Source of the DNA: Winogradskya consettensis | Lineage (GTDB): Bacteria; Actinomycetota; Actinomycetes; Mycobacteriales; Micromonosporaceae | DNA length: 64,000 bases | NCBI RefSeq assembly: GCF_018332715.1 | Contig: NZ_BOQP01000006.1 | Span: 310,001-374,000 of the forward strand | Direction: 5' to 3' | Shown here: positions 25,490 to 33,827 of the stretch, in pieces | Position numbering within the stretch: position 1 is the stretch's first letter | Layout: each line of letters opens with the position of its first letter | Translations under genes and position numbers: made by a program | The notes under the pieces: generated by a model | Seen by the model: the letters and a program-made list of their open reading frames with translations, nothing else | Database searches by the model: none | Told to the model about the DNA's origin: nothing

Positions 25490-26245
25490 CTATGCAGCCA
25501 GCTCGAACTTCCCCGAGGAGGCCTGGGCCGCGCGTGCCAGCACCCGGCGATCGGCTCCGGGCTCGGGACGCAGGGCCGGGGAACCGACGAGGGTCACGGT
25601 CAGCCCACGCAGGGCAACCACACGCCGTATCGAGGACCATAGCGTGTCGTCACCGATGAAGGCTGCCGCCGGGGAGGCGTACCTGATGGAGATCGGCACG
25701 ACCGGGACGCCGGCGTCAACGGCGGCCTGGAACACCGCGGGCCTGAACTTACCCCGCTCGGCACCGCAGAAGGTGGTGCCCTCCGGGAAGACCGCGACCG
25801 AACGACCGGCCCGCAGGGAGGCAGCCACATCGGCCACCGCGAGCGGCAGGGTCCGGGGCCGCGAGCGGTCCAGGAAGATCGCCCCACCCGCCTTGGCAAC
25901 CGCGCCGACCAGCGGCCAGGTCCCCACCTCACTCTTGGCGACGAGCCGGACGGGCGTCACCGCGAGCAGGGCGAGAATGTCCAGGAAGGAGACATGGTTG
26001 GCGACCAGCAGGCTGCCCGGGCGCGGCGCCGGGCCGCGCCACACCAGCTCGACCCCCAGGGCCGCGAGCAGGGCGCGCGCGACCGGCCGCAGGGCGGCAC
26101 CACGGGTGAGCGGCACCAGGACCAGACTGCTGATCAGTACGCCCGCAGCCGCCACCAACCGCACCACCCTCGTGACCCGGCCGGTTGCCGCGTCGCCGCC
26201 AGGGATGCAATGTGAACCGCAATCCGACACCGGTCGCCACATCAT
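25490..26245 (-). CDS. olsA: PlsC-type acyltransferase, probable OlsA (ornithine-lipid second step)
   Basis: A 251-residue acyltransferase. N-terminal hydrophobic helix (VVRLVAAAGVLISSLVLVPL), then NHVSFLD (HX4D) and FPEGTTFCG motifs of the lysophosphatidic-acid acyltransferase family; PISIRYASP completes the fold. The ATG at 26245 overlaps the stop of the upstream OlsB-like gene (ATGA). By analogy with OlsBA in other bacteria it would O-acylate lyso-ornithine lipid. A general glycerolipid acyltransferase is the alternative. Position directly before a PhoP-like regulator is suggestive because ornithine lipids commonly replace phospholipids under phosphate limitation. Confidence 0.75.
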   Translation of the reverse strand: MMWRPVSDCGSHCIPGGDAATGRVTRVVRLVAAAGVLISSLVLVPLTRGAALRPVARALLAALGVELVWRGPAPRPGSLLVANHVSFLDILALLAVTPVRLVAKSEVGTWPLVGAVAKAGGAIFLDRSRPRTLPLAVADVAASLRAGRSVAVFPEGTTFCGAERGKFRPAVFQAAVDAGVPVVPISIRYASPAAAFIGDDTLWSSIRRVVALRGLTVTLVGSPALRPEPGADRRVLARAAQASSGKFELAA

Positions 26246-27003
26246 CGCGTGGCTCCGAGGAAGTGCCGGCGGTAACGCGGGTCCATCCGGTCCATGGAGA
26301 ACAGCACGTAGAAGTCGGCGCAGTTGAAGTCCGGGTCGTACGCGGGCTCCCCGCACACCCAGCTGCCGAGTCGCAGATACCCCTTGAGCAGCGGCGGCGG
26401 CTGCACCTTGGGGTCGCCGACGAGCTCGGTCGACGCGAGCCAGTTACGTCGCGGCTGCACACGCAGTGCGGGCGGTGACATGTTCTTGTTCTGCACCCGC
26501 GCCCAGACCCCGGCCGCCGTGGCGCCGCCGTCGTCGAGCGACACCGACGCGCAGCCACCGAGCCAGCGCAGATTGTTGAGGTGCAGGTAGCGCGCGAGCC
26601 CTGCCCACATGAGGTTGACCACGGCGCCGGAGCGGTGGTCGGGGTGCACACAGGAGCGTCCCGTCTCGACGAGCTGGTCGCGCAGCGGGCCGAGGCCGCT
26701 CATGTTGAACTCGCCGTCGCCGTAGCGGCGCCCGGCGCGCTCGGCGCCCTTGGGGGTCATCATCCGGTAGGTGCCGACGACTTCGCCGGTGCCGTCGTCC
26801 CGGACGATGAGGTGGTCACAGAATTCGTCGAACTCGTCGACGTCGCGTCCGTCGGCCTCGGTCCGGAGGGTGGCGCCGAGTTCACCGGCGAAGACGTTGT
26901 GGCGCAGCCGCTGTGCGGCGGCGACCTGATCCGCGTCGTCCGCGATCAGGAGTGAGTAGCCGCTGGTCCCGATGGGTGCGGCGGCGGTCATGAGTACCGT
27001 CAT
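26242..27003 (-). CDS. olsB: OlsB-like N-acyltransferase (GNAT fold)
   Basis: A 253-residue acyltransferase of the OlsB/hemolysin-related family. Recognisable blocks: AAQRLRHNVFAGELGA near the N-terminus, DEFDEFCDHLIVRD, EVVGTYRMMTP, LVETGRSCVHPDHRSGAVVNLMWAGLARYL (acyl-ACP site region) and YLRLGSWVCGEPAYDPDFNCADFYVLFSMD. OlsB transfers a 3-hydroxyacyl chain from ACP to ornithine, the first step of ornithine-lipid synthesis at the membrane. ATG at 27003 follows AGGTC. The overlapping PlsC-type gene completes the pathway. The mycobacterial-type GNAT/hemolysin homologues with other substrates cannot be excluded. Confidence 0.8.
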   Translation of the reverse strand: MTVLMTAAAPIGTSGYSLLIADDADQVAAAQRLRHNVFAGELGATLRTEADGRDVDEFDEFCDHLIVRDDGTGEVVGTYRMMTPKGAERAGRRYGDGEFNMSGLGPLRDQLVETGRSCVHPDHRSGAVVNLMWAGLARYLHLNNLRWLGGCASVSLDDGGATAAGVWARVQNKNMSPPALRVQPRRNWLASTELVGDPKVQPPPLLKGYLRLGSWVCGEPAYDPDFNCADFYVLFSMDRMDPRYRRHFLGATR

Positions 27004-27148
27004 GTGACCTGTGTAACGGCCGTGATTGCCGTCGGCGTGTCGGTCCAGGTGGACTCGGATGACAGATGAGTGAACGGCATGTCGCGGGGCAGCCGCAGTG
27101 GACCCCACCCGGTAGGTTCAGTCCTCAGCCCACTGGGAGGAACCCACG

Positions 27149-28066
27149 TTGACGGCCAGGTCAGGGGAGATTGTCGTCTCCCATCTCACGAAGCAGTACA
27201 AACAGCTCCGCGCTGTTGACGATCTATCTTTCACCGTGCAGCCGGGCCGGGTCACCGGCTTCCTCGGCCCCAACGGTGCCGGCAAGACCACCACGCTGCG
27301 CATGATGCTCGGCCTGGTAACCCCCAGCTCGGGTAGTGCGCTGTTCGGCGGGGTCCCCTACCAGGACCTCGACGAGCCGATCAAGCACGTCGGCGCACTG
27401 CTCGAGGCGTCCGGCGCACACAAGGGCCGCACCGGCCGCAACCACCTGCGGGTGATCGCCACCGCCGCCGGGCTGCCCGCTTCCGCAGCCGACGAGGCGC
27501 TGGCCCGTGTGGGGCTCACCCCCGCCGCCAAGCGCAAGTTCAAGGGCTACTCGCTCGGCATGAAGCAGCGCCTGGGCATCGCCGCCGCACTGCTCGGCAA
27601 CCCGCAGGTGCTGATCCTCGACGAGCCCGCCAACGGGCTCGACCCCGAGGGCATCCGCTGGATGCGCGACCTGCTCAAGGCGCTCGCCGTGCAGGGCCGC
27701 ACGGTCCTGGTCTCCAGCCACCTGCTCGCCGAGATGCAGCAGCTCGCCGATGACGTGGTGATCATCGCGGCCGGGAAGCTGATCCGGCAGGGCCCGGTCG
27801 GCGAGGTGCTGGGTTCCATGGGCGGCGGCGCCGTCGTCCGCGTGCGCACCCCGAGGCCCGCCGACCTGGCCGCGGCCCTGACGGCGGCCGCCGGCCACGT
27901 CACCACGCTGCCCGACGAGGCCCTCTCGGTGACCGGGCTCGACCCGGCCCGGATCGGGCACATCGCCTTCACCTCCGGGATCGAGCTGCACGAGCTCACC
28001 GGCGAGAAGGCCGACCTCGAACAGGTCTTCCTGCAGCTCACGGCCGGAAAGGCGGATATCCGATGA
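27149..28066 (+). CDS. ABC transporter ATP-binding protein (ABC-2 exporter type)
   Basis: A 305-residue ATPase. TTG at 27149 is the start, with GGGAGG eight bases before it. Walker A GPNGAGKTTT, signature SLGMKQRLGIAAALLG, Walker B VLILDEPANGLDPEG and switch His in SSHLLAEM are all present, and a C-terminal extension ends in LEQVFLQLT, typical of the DrrA/CcmA-like exporter class. The permease gene overlaps by 4 nt (ATGA). Together they would form a homodimeric export system for a lipid, peptide or drug; the cargo is unknown. TAGGTT at 27111-27116 may be the -10 box. Confidence 0.9.
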   Translation: MTARSGEIVVSHLTKQYKQLRAVDDLSFTVQPGRVTGFLGPNGAGKTTTLRMMLGLVTPSSGSALFGGVPYQDLDEPIKHVGALLEASGAHKGRTGRNHLRVIATAAGLPASAADEALARVGLTPAAKRKFKGYSLGMKQRLGIAAALLGNPQVLILDEPANGLDPEGIRWMRDLLKALAVQGRTVLVSSHLLAEMQQLADDVVIIAAGKLIRQGPVGEVLGSMGGGAVVRVRTPRPADLAAALTAAAGHVTTLPDEALSVTGLDPARIGHIAFTSGIELHELTGEKADLEQVFLQLTAGKADIR

Positions 28067-28887
28067 AACTGCTCCGCGCCGAGCTGCTCAAGATCTGGAC
28101 CACCAGCACCTGGTGGGTCTTCGGCATCGTCACCCTGGTGCTCTGGGCCCTGACCACGGGCATCAACTGGCTCACCGCCAGCTCCACCCTCGGTGCCGAC
28201 ACCACCGGCCTGGACCCCGATACAGCCGAGCAGGTGCGGGTCGCCGGCGAGGCCGTCAACGTCGCGACCAACCTCTACACCAGCGGCCAGTTCTTCGGCG
28301 TGCTGATGGTCATGCTGCTGACCGCGATCCTGTCGACCAGCGAGTATTTCCACCAGACCGCGACGACGACCTTCCTGCTGACCCCGCGCCGGGAGACGGT
28401 CGTGCTGGCCAAGCTCGGTGCCGGCGTCGTCTTCGGGCTGCTCTTCTGGGTGATCACGACCATTCTCAACCTGATCGTGACGCCGCTGATCCTCTCCTCG
28501 CTCGACGTCGGCGCCCAGCTGGGTGAGGGTGCGGTGTGGCGGGCGATCCTGCTCAACGGGCTCGCGTACGGCATCTGGGCCATCCTCGGCGTCGGCGCGG
28601 GCATCCTGATCCGCAGCCAGCTCGCCGCCACCATCACGCTCAGCCTGATCTACGTGGTCGGCTTCCTCGGCGCCGCGATCATCTTCCAGCTGATCGGCGA
28701 CCGGTTCGGCGACTGGTTCCAGAACCTCCAGGTGCTCATCCCCGGGCTGGCCTCCCAGCTCATGGTGAGCGGCACGGAGTTGCCCGGAAACCCGCCCCGA
28801 TGGGTCGGTGCGGCGGTCCTCATCGTCTACGCACTGGTCGCGGGCATCGTGGGCACCATCATCACCAAGAAACGCGACATCACCTGA
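28063..28887 (+). CDS. ABC-2 type permease
   Basis: A 274-residue integral membrane protein with six hydrophobic segments (for example WWVFGIVTLVLWALTTGI, FFGVLMVMLLTAIL, VVFGLLFWVITTILNLIV, YGIWAILGVGAGILI, LSLIYVVGFLGAAIIFQLI and AAVLIVYALVAGIVGTII). STSEYFHQTATTTFLLTPRRETVVLAK in the first cytoplasmic loop is typical of ABC-2 exporters of the NatB/EcsB-like group. It overlaps the ATPase gene by 4 nt. A hairpin follows within 100 bp. Confidence 0.88.
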   Translation: MKLLRAELLKIWTTSTWWVFGIVTLVLWALTTGINWLTASSTLGADTTGLDPDTAEQVRVAGEAVNVATNLYTSGQFFGVLMVMLLTAILSTSEYFHQTATTTFLLTPRRETVVLAKLGAGVVFGLLFWVITTILNLIVTPLILSSLDVGAQLGEGAVWRAILLNGLAYGIWAILGVGAGILIRSQLAATITLSLIYVVGFLGAAIIFQLIGDRFGDWFQNLQVLIPGLASQLMVSGTELPGNPPRWVGAAVLIVYALVAGIVGTIITKKRDIT

Positions 28888-28952
28888 CGTATCCGACGCC
28901 TCACACATCTCACTTCGGTGGCGGGCGTTAGTCACAGACCGGACGTGCGCAT

Positions 28953-28978
28953 GGCTACGCCTCCATCACGGCGTAGCC
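28953..28978 (+). terminator. hairpin after the ABC operon
   Basis: Perfect 9-bp stem GGCTACGCC / GGCGTAGCC with an 8-nt loop, followed by TTGACG. It lies 66 bp past the permease stop and 76 bp before kgd. Confidence 0.65.
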
Positions 28979-29053
28979 TTGACGCCGAATCCTTCGTCCC
29001 GTGTGTGACGAACGTCGCGTGCTGACAAGATGGTGAAAGAGGCGAACACGGAA

Positions 29054-32000
29054 GTGTCGACCCAGCAGACTTCGCATGAGAATCCGCTCGCAGACTTCGG
29101 TCCGAACGAGTGGATCGTCGACGAGATGTACCAGCGCTACCTGGCCGACCCCACCAGCGTCGACCCCGCGTGGCATGACTTCTTCGCCGATTACAAGCCG
29201 GCCATGGCCTCGGGCTCCATCGTGACACCCGATGAGGCCACCGCCGCGAACGCGAAGGCCACAGCTGAAAAGGCCGGCACCGATGCCCCGGCCGCCGCAA
29301 CCGTCGCTCCGGTCAAGCCGACCGTGCCGCCGCCGGCCCCCAAGCCGGCTCCGGCTCCCGCAACGGCCCCAGCTCCGGAGAAGGCAGCCGCACCGGCACC
29401 CAAGCCGGCGGCTGCCGAGAAGGCGGCCGCTCCGGCTCCGGAGGGCGCCAAGGTCACCACCCTGCGCGGTGTCGCCGCCAGCATCGTCCGCAACATGGAC
29501 GCCTCGCTGGAGGTGCCGACCGCCACGTCGGTGCGCGCCATCCCGGCCAAGCTCATGGTCGACAACCGCATCGTGATCAACAACCACCTCTCCCGCGGGC
29601 GGGGTGGCAAAGTCAGCTTCACCCACCTCATCGGCTGGGCGCTGATCCGCGCGGTGGTGGCCCACCCGGAGATGAACAACTCGTTCGCCAAGGTCGACGG
29701 CAAGCCGGCCCTGGTGCAGCCCGAGCACATCAACCTCGGCATCGCGATCGACATGAAGAAGAAGGACGGCTCGCGCTCGCTGGTCGTCCCGTCGATCAAG
29801 AACTGCGAGCAGATGGACTTCCGGCAGTTCTGGCAGGCGTACGAGGACGTGGTCCGGCGCGCCCGCCGCAACGAGCTGACCATGGAGGACTACTCCGGCA
29901 CCACGATCTCGCTGACCAACCCCGGCGGCATCGGCACGGTGCACTCGATCCCCCGCCTCCTCACCGGGCAGAGCGCGATCATCGGCGTCGGTGCGATGGA
30001 GTACCCCGCGCCCTACGCCGGCATGTCCGACGAGATGCTCACCGACCACGGCGTCAGCAAGGTCACGACGCTGACCAGCACCTACGACCACCGGGTCATC
30101 CAGGGTGCGCAGTCCGGCGAGTTCCTCAAGGCGATGCACGAGTTCCTGCTCGGCGAGCACTCGTTCTACGACGACATCTTCACCGCCCTGCGTATCCCAT
30201 ACGAGCCGGTGCGGTGGGTGCGCGACGTCGCCCGGACCTCCGAGGGGCAGATCGACAAGGCGGCGCGGGTCGTCGAGCTCATCCACGCGTACCGCGTGCG
30301 CGGCCACCTCATGGCCGACACCGACCCGCTGGAGTTCGAGATCCGGCGCCACCCCGACCTGGACGTGCTCCAGCACGGCCTGACGCTCTGGGACCTCGAC
30401 CGCACGTTCCCGGTCGGCGGTTTCGCCGGCAAGCAGCGGATGAAGCTGCGCGACGTGCTCGGCGTCCTGCGCGACACCTACTGCCGCCGGGTCGGCATCG
30501 AGTACATGCACATCCAGGGTCCCGAGGAGCGGCGCTGGATCCAGGACCGCATCGAGATCAAGTACGAGAAGCCGGACCAGGAGGAGCAGAAGCACATCCT
30601 GAGCCGGCTCAACGCCGCCGAGGCGTTCGAGACGTTCCTGCAGACGAAGTACGTCGGCCAGAAGCGCTTCTCGCTGGAGGGCGGCGAGTCGCTGATCCCG
30701 CTGCTCGACGCCGTTCTGGAGGACTCCGCCGAGGCGGGGCTCGACGAGACGGTCATCGGCATGGCCCACCGCGGCCGGCTGAACGTGCTCGCGAACATCG
30801 TCGGCAAGCCGTACGAGAAGATCTTCAACGAGTTCGAGGGTCAGATGGACCCGAAGTCGGCCCACGGCTCCGGCGACGTGAAGTACCACCTCGGGCAGAC
30901 CGGCAAGTACACGACGCCGGACGAGCAGCACTCCACCACCGTCAGCGTGGTCGCCAACCCGTCGCACCTGGAGACGGTCGACCCGGTGCTCGAGGGCATC
31001 GTCCGCGCCAAGCAGGACCGGCTCGACCTGGGCCTGCACGGCTACACGGTGCTGCCGGTGCTGGTGCACGGCGACGCCGCGTTCGCCGGTCAGGGCGTGG
31101 TGGCCGAGACGCTCAACCTGTCGCAGCTGCGCGGTTACCGCACCGGCGGCACGATCCACGTCGTGGTCAACAACCAGGTCGGCTTCACCACCGCCCCGGA
31201 GTACAGCCGCTCGTCGCTCTACTCCACCGACGTGGCCCGGATGATCCAGGCGCCGATCTTCCACGTGAACGGCGACGACCCCGAGGCCGTCGTGCGGGTC
31301 GCGAAGCTCGCCTTCGAGTACCGCCAGGCGTTCAACAAGGACGTCGTGATCGACCTGGTCTGCTACCGCCGCCGCGGTCACAACGAGGGCGACGACCCTT
31401 CGATGACCAACCCGCGGATGTACGAGATCATCGACACCAAGCGCTCGGTCCGCAAGCTCTACACCGAGGAGCTCATCGGCCGCGGCGACATCACCGTGGA
31501 CGGCGCCCAGGAGCAGCTGCGCGACTACCAGACGAAGCTCGAGGGCGTCTTCAAGGCGACCCGCGACACCGCCGGGTCGCCGCCGCGGGTGCGTCCGCCG
31601 CTGGCGGAGGAGCCGGAGCCGCAGGTCGACACCGCGATCGAGGCCGCGACGGTGAAGGCGGTCGGCGAGGCCCACCTGGACCTGCCCGAGGGCTTCACCC
31701 CGCACAAGCGCGTGCAGCAGCTGATCGAGCGGCGCGCCAAGATGTCCACCGAGGGTGGCATCGACTGGGGCTTCGGCGAGCTCATCGCGTTCGGTTCGCT
31801 GCTCAGCCAGGGCGTGACGGTCCGGCTCGCCGGTCAGGATTCCAAGCGCGGAACGTTCGTGTCCCGCCACGCGGCCCTCGTCGACGCCAAGACCGGTGAC
31901 GACTTCCTGCCGCTCTCCACGCTGGCCACCGGCAACGCCCGCTTCTTCGCCCATGACTCGCTGCTCAGTGAGTATGCGGCGATGGGCTTCGAGTACGGCT

Positions 32001-32800
32001 ACTCGGTCGAGAACCCCGACGCGCTGGTGCTGTGGGAGGCCCAGTTCGGCGACTTCGTCAACGGCGCCCAGTCGATCGTGGACGAGTTCCTCTCCTCCGG
32101 CGAGGCCAAGTGGGGCCAGCGCAACTCGCTGGTGCTGCTGCTCCCGCACGGCATGGAGGGCCAGGGCCCGGACCACTCGTCCGGGCGTCCGGAGCGGTTC
32201 CTGCAGCTCTGCGCGCAGGACAACATGCGGGTGGCCAACCCGACCACCCCGGCCAACTACTTCCACCTGCTGCGCCGTCAGGCACTGTCGAGCAAGAAGA
32301 AGCCGCTGATCGTCTTCTCGCCGAAGTCGCTGCTGCGGCACAAGCTCGCGGTGTCGCCGGTCGCCGACTTCACCACGGGCACGTTCCAGCCGGTGCTCGC
32401 CGACGCGGGCATCAACGGCACCCCGCTGGACGCCACGGCGGTCAAGCGGGTCCTGCTCTGCTCCGGCAAGGTCTACTACGACCTGTTCCAGGCCCGGGCC
32501 GAGCGTGGCAGCACCGACACCGCGATCATCCGGATGGAGCAGATCTACCCGCTGCCCGTCGAGGAGCTCAAGGCGGTGCTCAGCCAGTACCCGAACGCCG
32601 AGGACTTCGCCTGGGTCCAGGAGGAGCCGGCCAACCAGGGTGCCTGGTCGTTCGTGGCGCTCAACCTCCTCGAGCACCTCGAGGGCGTCCGGCTGCGTCG
32701 CATCTCCCGCCCCGCGGCGGCCGCCCCGGCCGTCGGTTCGGCCAAGATGCACGAGGCCGAGCAGGCAGCACTGGTCGAGGCCGCACTCCCCAGGCCCTGA
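29054..32800 (+). CDS. kgd: multifunctional 2-oxoglutarate decarboxylase / 2-oxoglutarate dehydrogenase E1-E2 fusion
   Basis: A 1248-residue actinobacterial KGD enzyme linking the TCA cycle from 2-oxoglutarate to succinyl-CoA or succinate semialdehyde. Domains in order: E1o N-terminal helix ([19 protein letters not shown]), an Ala/Pro/Lys linker (about 55-130), an E2o-like acyltransferase ending in [17 protein letters not shown] (catalytic His), the ThDP-binding E1 part ([22 protein letters not shown]...[12 protein letters not shown]...[22 protein letters not shown]) and the transketolase pyrimidine/C-terminal domains. GTG at 29054 gives the usual (V/M)[15 protein letters not shown] start; ATG at 29030 would add eight residues. 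A terminator hairpin follows at once. Confidence 0.95.
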   Translation: MSTQQTSHENPLADFGPNEWIVDEMYQRYLADPTSVDPAWHDFFADYKPAMASGSIVTPDEATAANAKATAEKAGTDAPAAATVAPVKPTVPPPAPKPAPAPATAPAPEKAAAPAPKPAAAEKAAAPAPEGAKVTTLRGVAASIVRNMDASLEVPTATSVRAIPAKLMVDNRIVINNHLSRGRGGKVSFTHLIGWALIRAVVAHPEMNNSFAKVDGKPALVQPEHINLGIAIDMKKKDGSRSLVVPSIKNCEQMDFRQFWQAYEDVVRRARRNELTMEDYSGTTISLTNPGGIGTVHSIPRLLTGQSAIIGVGAMEYPAPYAGMSDEMLTDHGVSKVTTLTSTYDHRVIQGAQSGEFLKAMHEFLLGEHSFYDDIFTALRIPYEPVRWVRDVARTSEGQIDKAARVVELIHAYRVRGHLMADTDPLEFEIRRHPDLDVLQHGLTLWDLDRTFPVGGFAGKQRMKLRDVLGVLRDTYCRRVGIEYMHIQGPEERRWIQDRIEIKYEKPDQEEQKHILSRLNAAEAFETFLQTKYVGQKRFSLEGGESLIPLLDAVLEDSAEAGLDETVIGMAHRGRLNVLANIVGKPYEKIFNEFEGQMDPKSAHGSGDVKYHLGQTGKYTTPDEQHSTTVSVVANPSHLETVDPVLEGIVRAKQDRLDLGLHGYTVLPVLVHGDAAFAGQGVVAETLNLSQLRGYRTGGTIHVVVNNQVGFTTAPEYSRSSLYSTDVARMIQAPIFHVNGDDPEAVVRVAKLAFEYRQAFNKDVVIDLVCYRRRGHNEGDDPSMTNPRMYEIIDTKRSVRKLYTEELIGRGDITVDGAQEQLRDYQTKLEGVFKATRDTAGSPPRVRPPLAEEPEPQVDTAIEAATVKAVGEAHLDLPEGFTPHKRVQQLIERRAKMSTEGGIDWGFGELIAFGSLLSQGVTVRLAGQDSKRGTFVSRHAALVDAKTGDDFLPLSTLATGNARFFAHDSLLSEYAAMGFEYGYSVENPDALVLWEAQFGDFVNGAQSIVDEFLSSGEAKWGQRNSLVLLLPHGMEGQGPDHSSGRPERFLQLCAQDNMRVANPTTPANYFHLLRRQALSSKKKPLIVFSPKSLLRHKLAVSPVADFTTGTFQPVLADAGINGTPLDATAVKRVLLCSGKVYYDLFQARAERGSTDTAIIRMEQIYPLPVEELKAVLSQYPNAEDFAWVQEEPANQGAWSFVALNLLEHLEGVRLRRISRPAAAAPAVGSAKMHEAEQAALVEAALPRP

Positions 32801-32818
32801 TCCTCCAGGTACGCCGTG

Positions 32819-32854
32819 AGCAGCGCCCCTCCGTTCGTACGGTGGGGCGCTGCT
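32819..32854 (+). terminator. terminator after kgd
   Basis: AGCAGCGCCCC pairs with GGGGCGCTGCT (11 bp), extended by CCGT/ACGG beyond a T:T mismatch, tetraloop TCGT. It starts 19 bp after the kgd stop. Confidence 0.8.
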
Positions 32855-32857
32855 TCG

Positions 32858-32863
32858 TAGTAT
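32858..32863 (+). promoter_or_regulatory. -10 box giving a leaderless DUF6104-like mRNA
   Basis: TAGTAT is separated from the ATG at 32871 by seven bases (CCGGGGC), the spacing at which actinobacterial transcripts start on the initiation codon. No clear -35 box was seen. Confidence 0.45.
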
Positions 32864-32870
32864 CCGGGGC

Positions 32871-33050
32871 ATGTACTTCACCGATCGTGGTATCGAAGAG
32901 CTGGTCGAACGGCGCGGGCCGGAGTCCGTGACGCTGGAGTGGGTTGCGGAGCAGCTCCGCACGTTCGTGGACATCAACCCGGAGTTCGAGACCCCCATCG
33001 AGCGGTTCGCGACCTGGCTGGCGCGTCCCGACGAGGACGATGAGGACTGA
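32871..33050 (+). CDS. DUF6104-like small acidic protein
   Basis: A 59-residue protein starting MYFTDRGIEELVERRG and ending in an acidic tail (DEDDED). It contains VTLEWVAEQLRTFVDINPEFE and IERFATWLARPD, the pattern of a short family known to me from streptomycetes immediately behind kgd/sucA (DUF6104; name from memory). It is probably a soluble helical protein. It begins after the kgd terminator with a leaderless-type promoter, and its 3' end overlaps the next gene by 11 nt in a different frame. Function unknown; constant association with kgd suggests a link to 2-oxoglutarate metabolism. Confidence 0.8.
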   Translation: MYFTDRGIEELVERRGPESVTLEWVAEQLRTFVDINPEFETPIERFATWLARPDEDDED

Positions 33051-33759
33051 TTTCGGGCCCGTACGCCGGGTCGAGCTGGACGCGGGCGTCGAGGTCGATC
33101 GGGCCGCCTGGTGGGCGAGGATCCCGGCGATCGCGGCGCTGCTCGAGCACGGGCTCAACCTCCCCGCCGGGGTCACGTTCCTCGTCGGGGAGAACGGCTC
33201 CGGCAAGTCCACGCTGATCGAGGCGCTCGCGGTCGCGCACGGGCTCAACCCCGAGGGCGGGTCCAAGGGCGCTCGGTACAGCAGCCGGGTCACCGAGTCG
33301 CCGCTCGGCGAGCTGCTGAAGGTGGTGCGGACACCGGGGCGGCGGGTCAACGCGTACTTCCTGCGTGCCGAGACGATGCACGGGCTCTACACGTACCTGG
33401 AGCATCTGCCCGGGGCGATCGACACCGACCTGCACGACCGCAGCCACGGCGAGGGTTTCCTGGAGCTGCTCGACCGCAAGTTCGACGGGTACGGCTTCTA
33501 TCTCATGGACGAGCCCGAGGCGCCCCTGTCGTTCACGTCGACCCTGGGCCTGCTCGCCCGGCTGGAAGCGCTGCGTGACGACGGCGCCCAGGTGATCGTC
33601 GCCACCCACTCCCCGCTGCTCACGGCCCTGCCCGGCGCGACCATCCTGGAGCTGGGCGCGCATGGCATCCGCCGTGCCACCTGGGATGACCTGGAGATCG
33701 TCGCGCACTGGCGGCGTTTCCTCGACCGCCCGGACGCCTATCTGCGGGCGTTGCGCTGA
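33040..33759 (+). CDS. ABC/RecF-type AAA ATPase
   Basis: A 239-residue soluble ATPase. ATG at 33040 overlaps the preceding 59-aa gene. It has Walker A FLVGENGSGKSTLIEALA, a central region with YFLRAETMHGLYTYLE and SHGEGFLELLDRKFDGYGFYLMDEPEAPLSFT (LMDEPE as Walker B, the SHGEGF as signature-like segment) and VIVATHSPLLTALPGA with the switch His. This is the COG3910-type predicted ATPase family (AAA_23/AAA_21-like), short and lacking coiled coils. Its role is unknown; relatives are grouped with overcoming-lysogenisation-defect-like ATPases only distantly. Confidence 0.82.
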   Translation: MRTDFGPVRRVELDAGVEVDRAAWWARIPAIAALLEHGLNLPAGVTFLVGENGSGKSTLIEALAVAHGLNPEGGSKGARYSSRVTESPLGELLKVVRTPGRRVNAYFLRAETMHGLYTYLEHLPGAIDTDLHDRSHGEGFLELLDRKFDGYGFYLMDEPEAPLSFTSTLGLLARLEALRDDGAQVIVATHSPLLTALPGATILELGAHGIRRATWDDLEIVAHWRRFLDRPDAYLRALR

Positions 33760-33813
33760 GTTCCGTACTTATCCACAGGGTCTTGCGACCCCGGGCACGA
33801 TGCGGGCCCGGCC

Positions 33814-33819
33814 GGTAGG
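33814..33819 (+). promoter_or_regulatory. -10 box of pta, leaderless spacing
   Basis: TAGGTT is followed eight bases later by the pta GTG (33828). No ribosome-binding site separates them, so a leaderless transcript is likely. Confidence 0.5.
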
Positions 33820-33827
33820 TTGAGCAC

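Noticed and set aside
28955..32998. Very long antisense frame opposite kgd (1347 codons)
   Set aside because: It lies opposite a full, well-conserved Kgd enzyme; GC-rich third positions keep the opposite frame open. No domain is recognisable in its translation.
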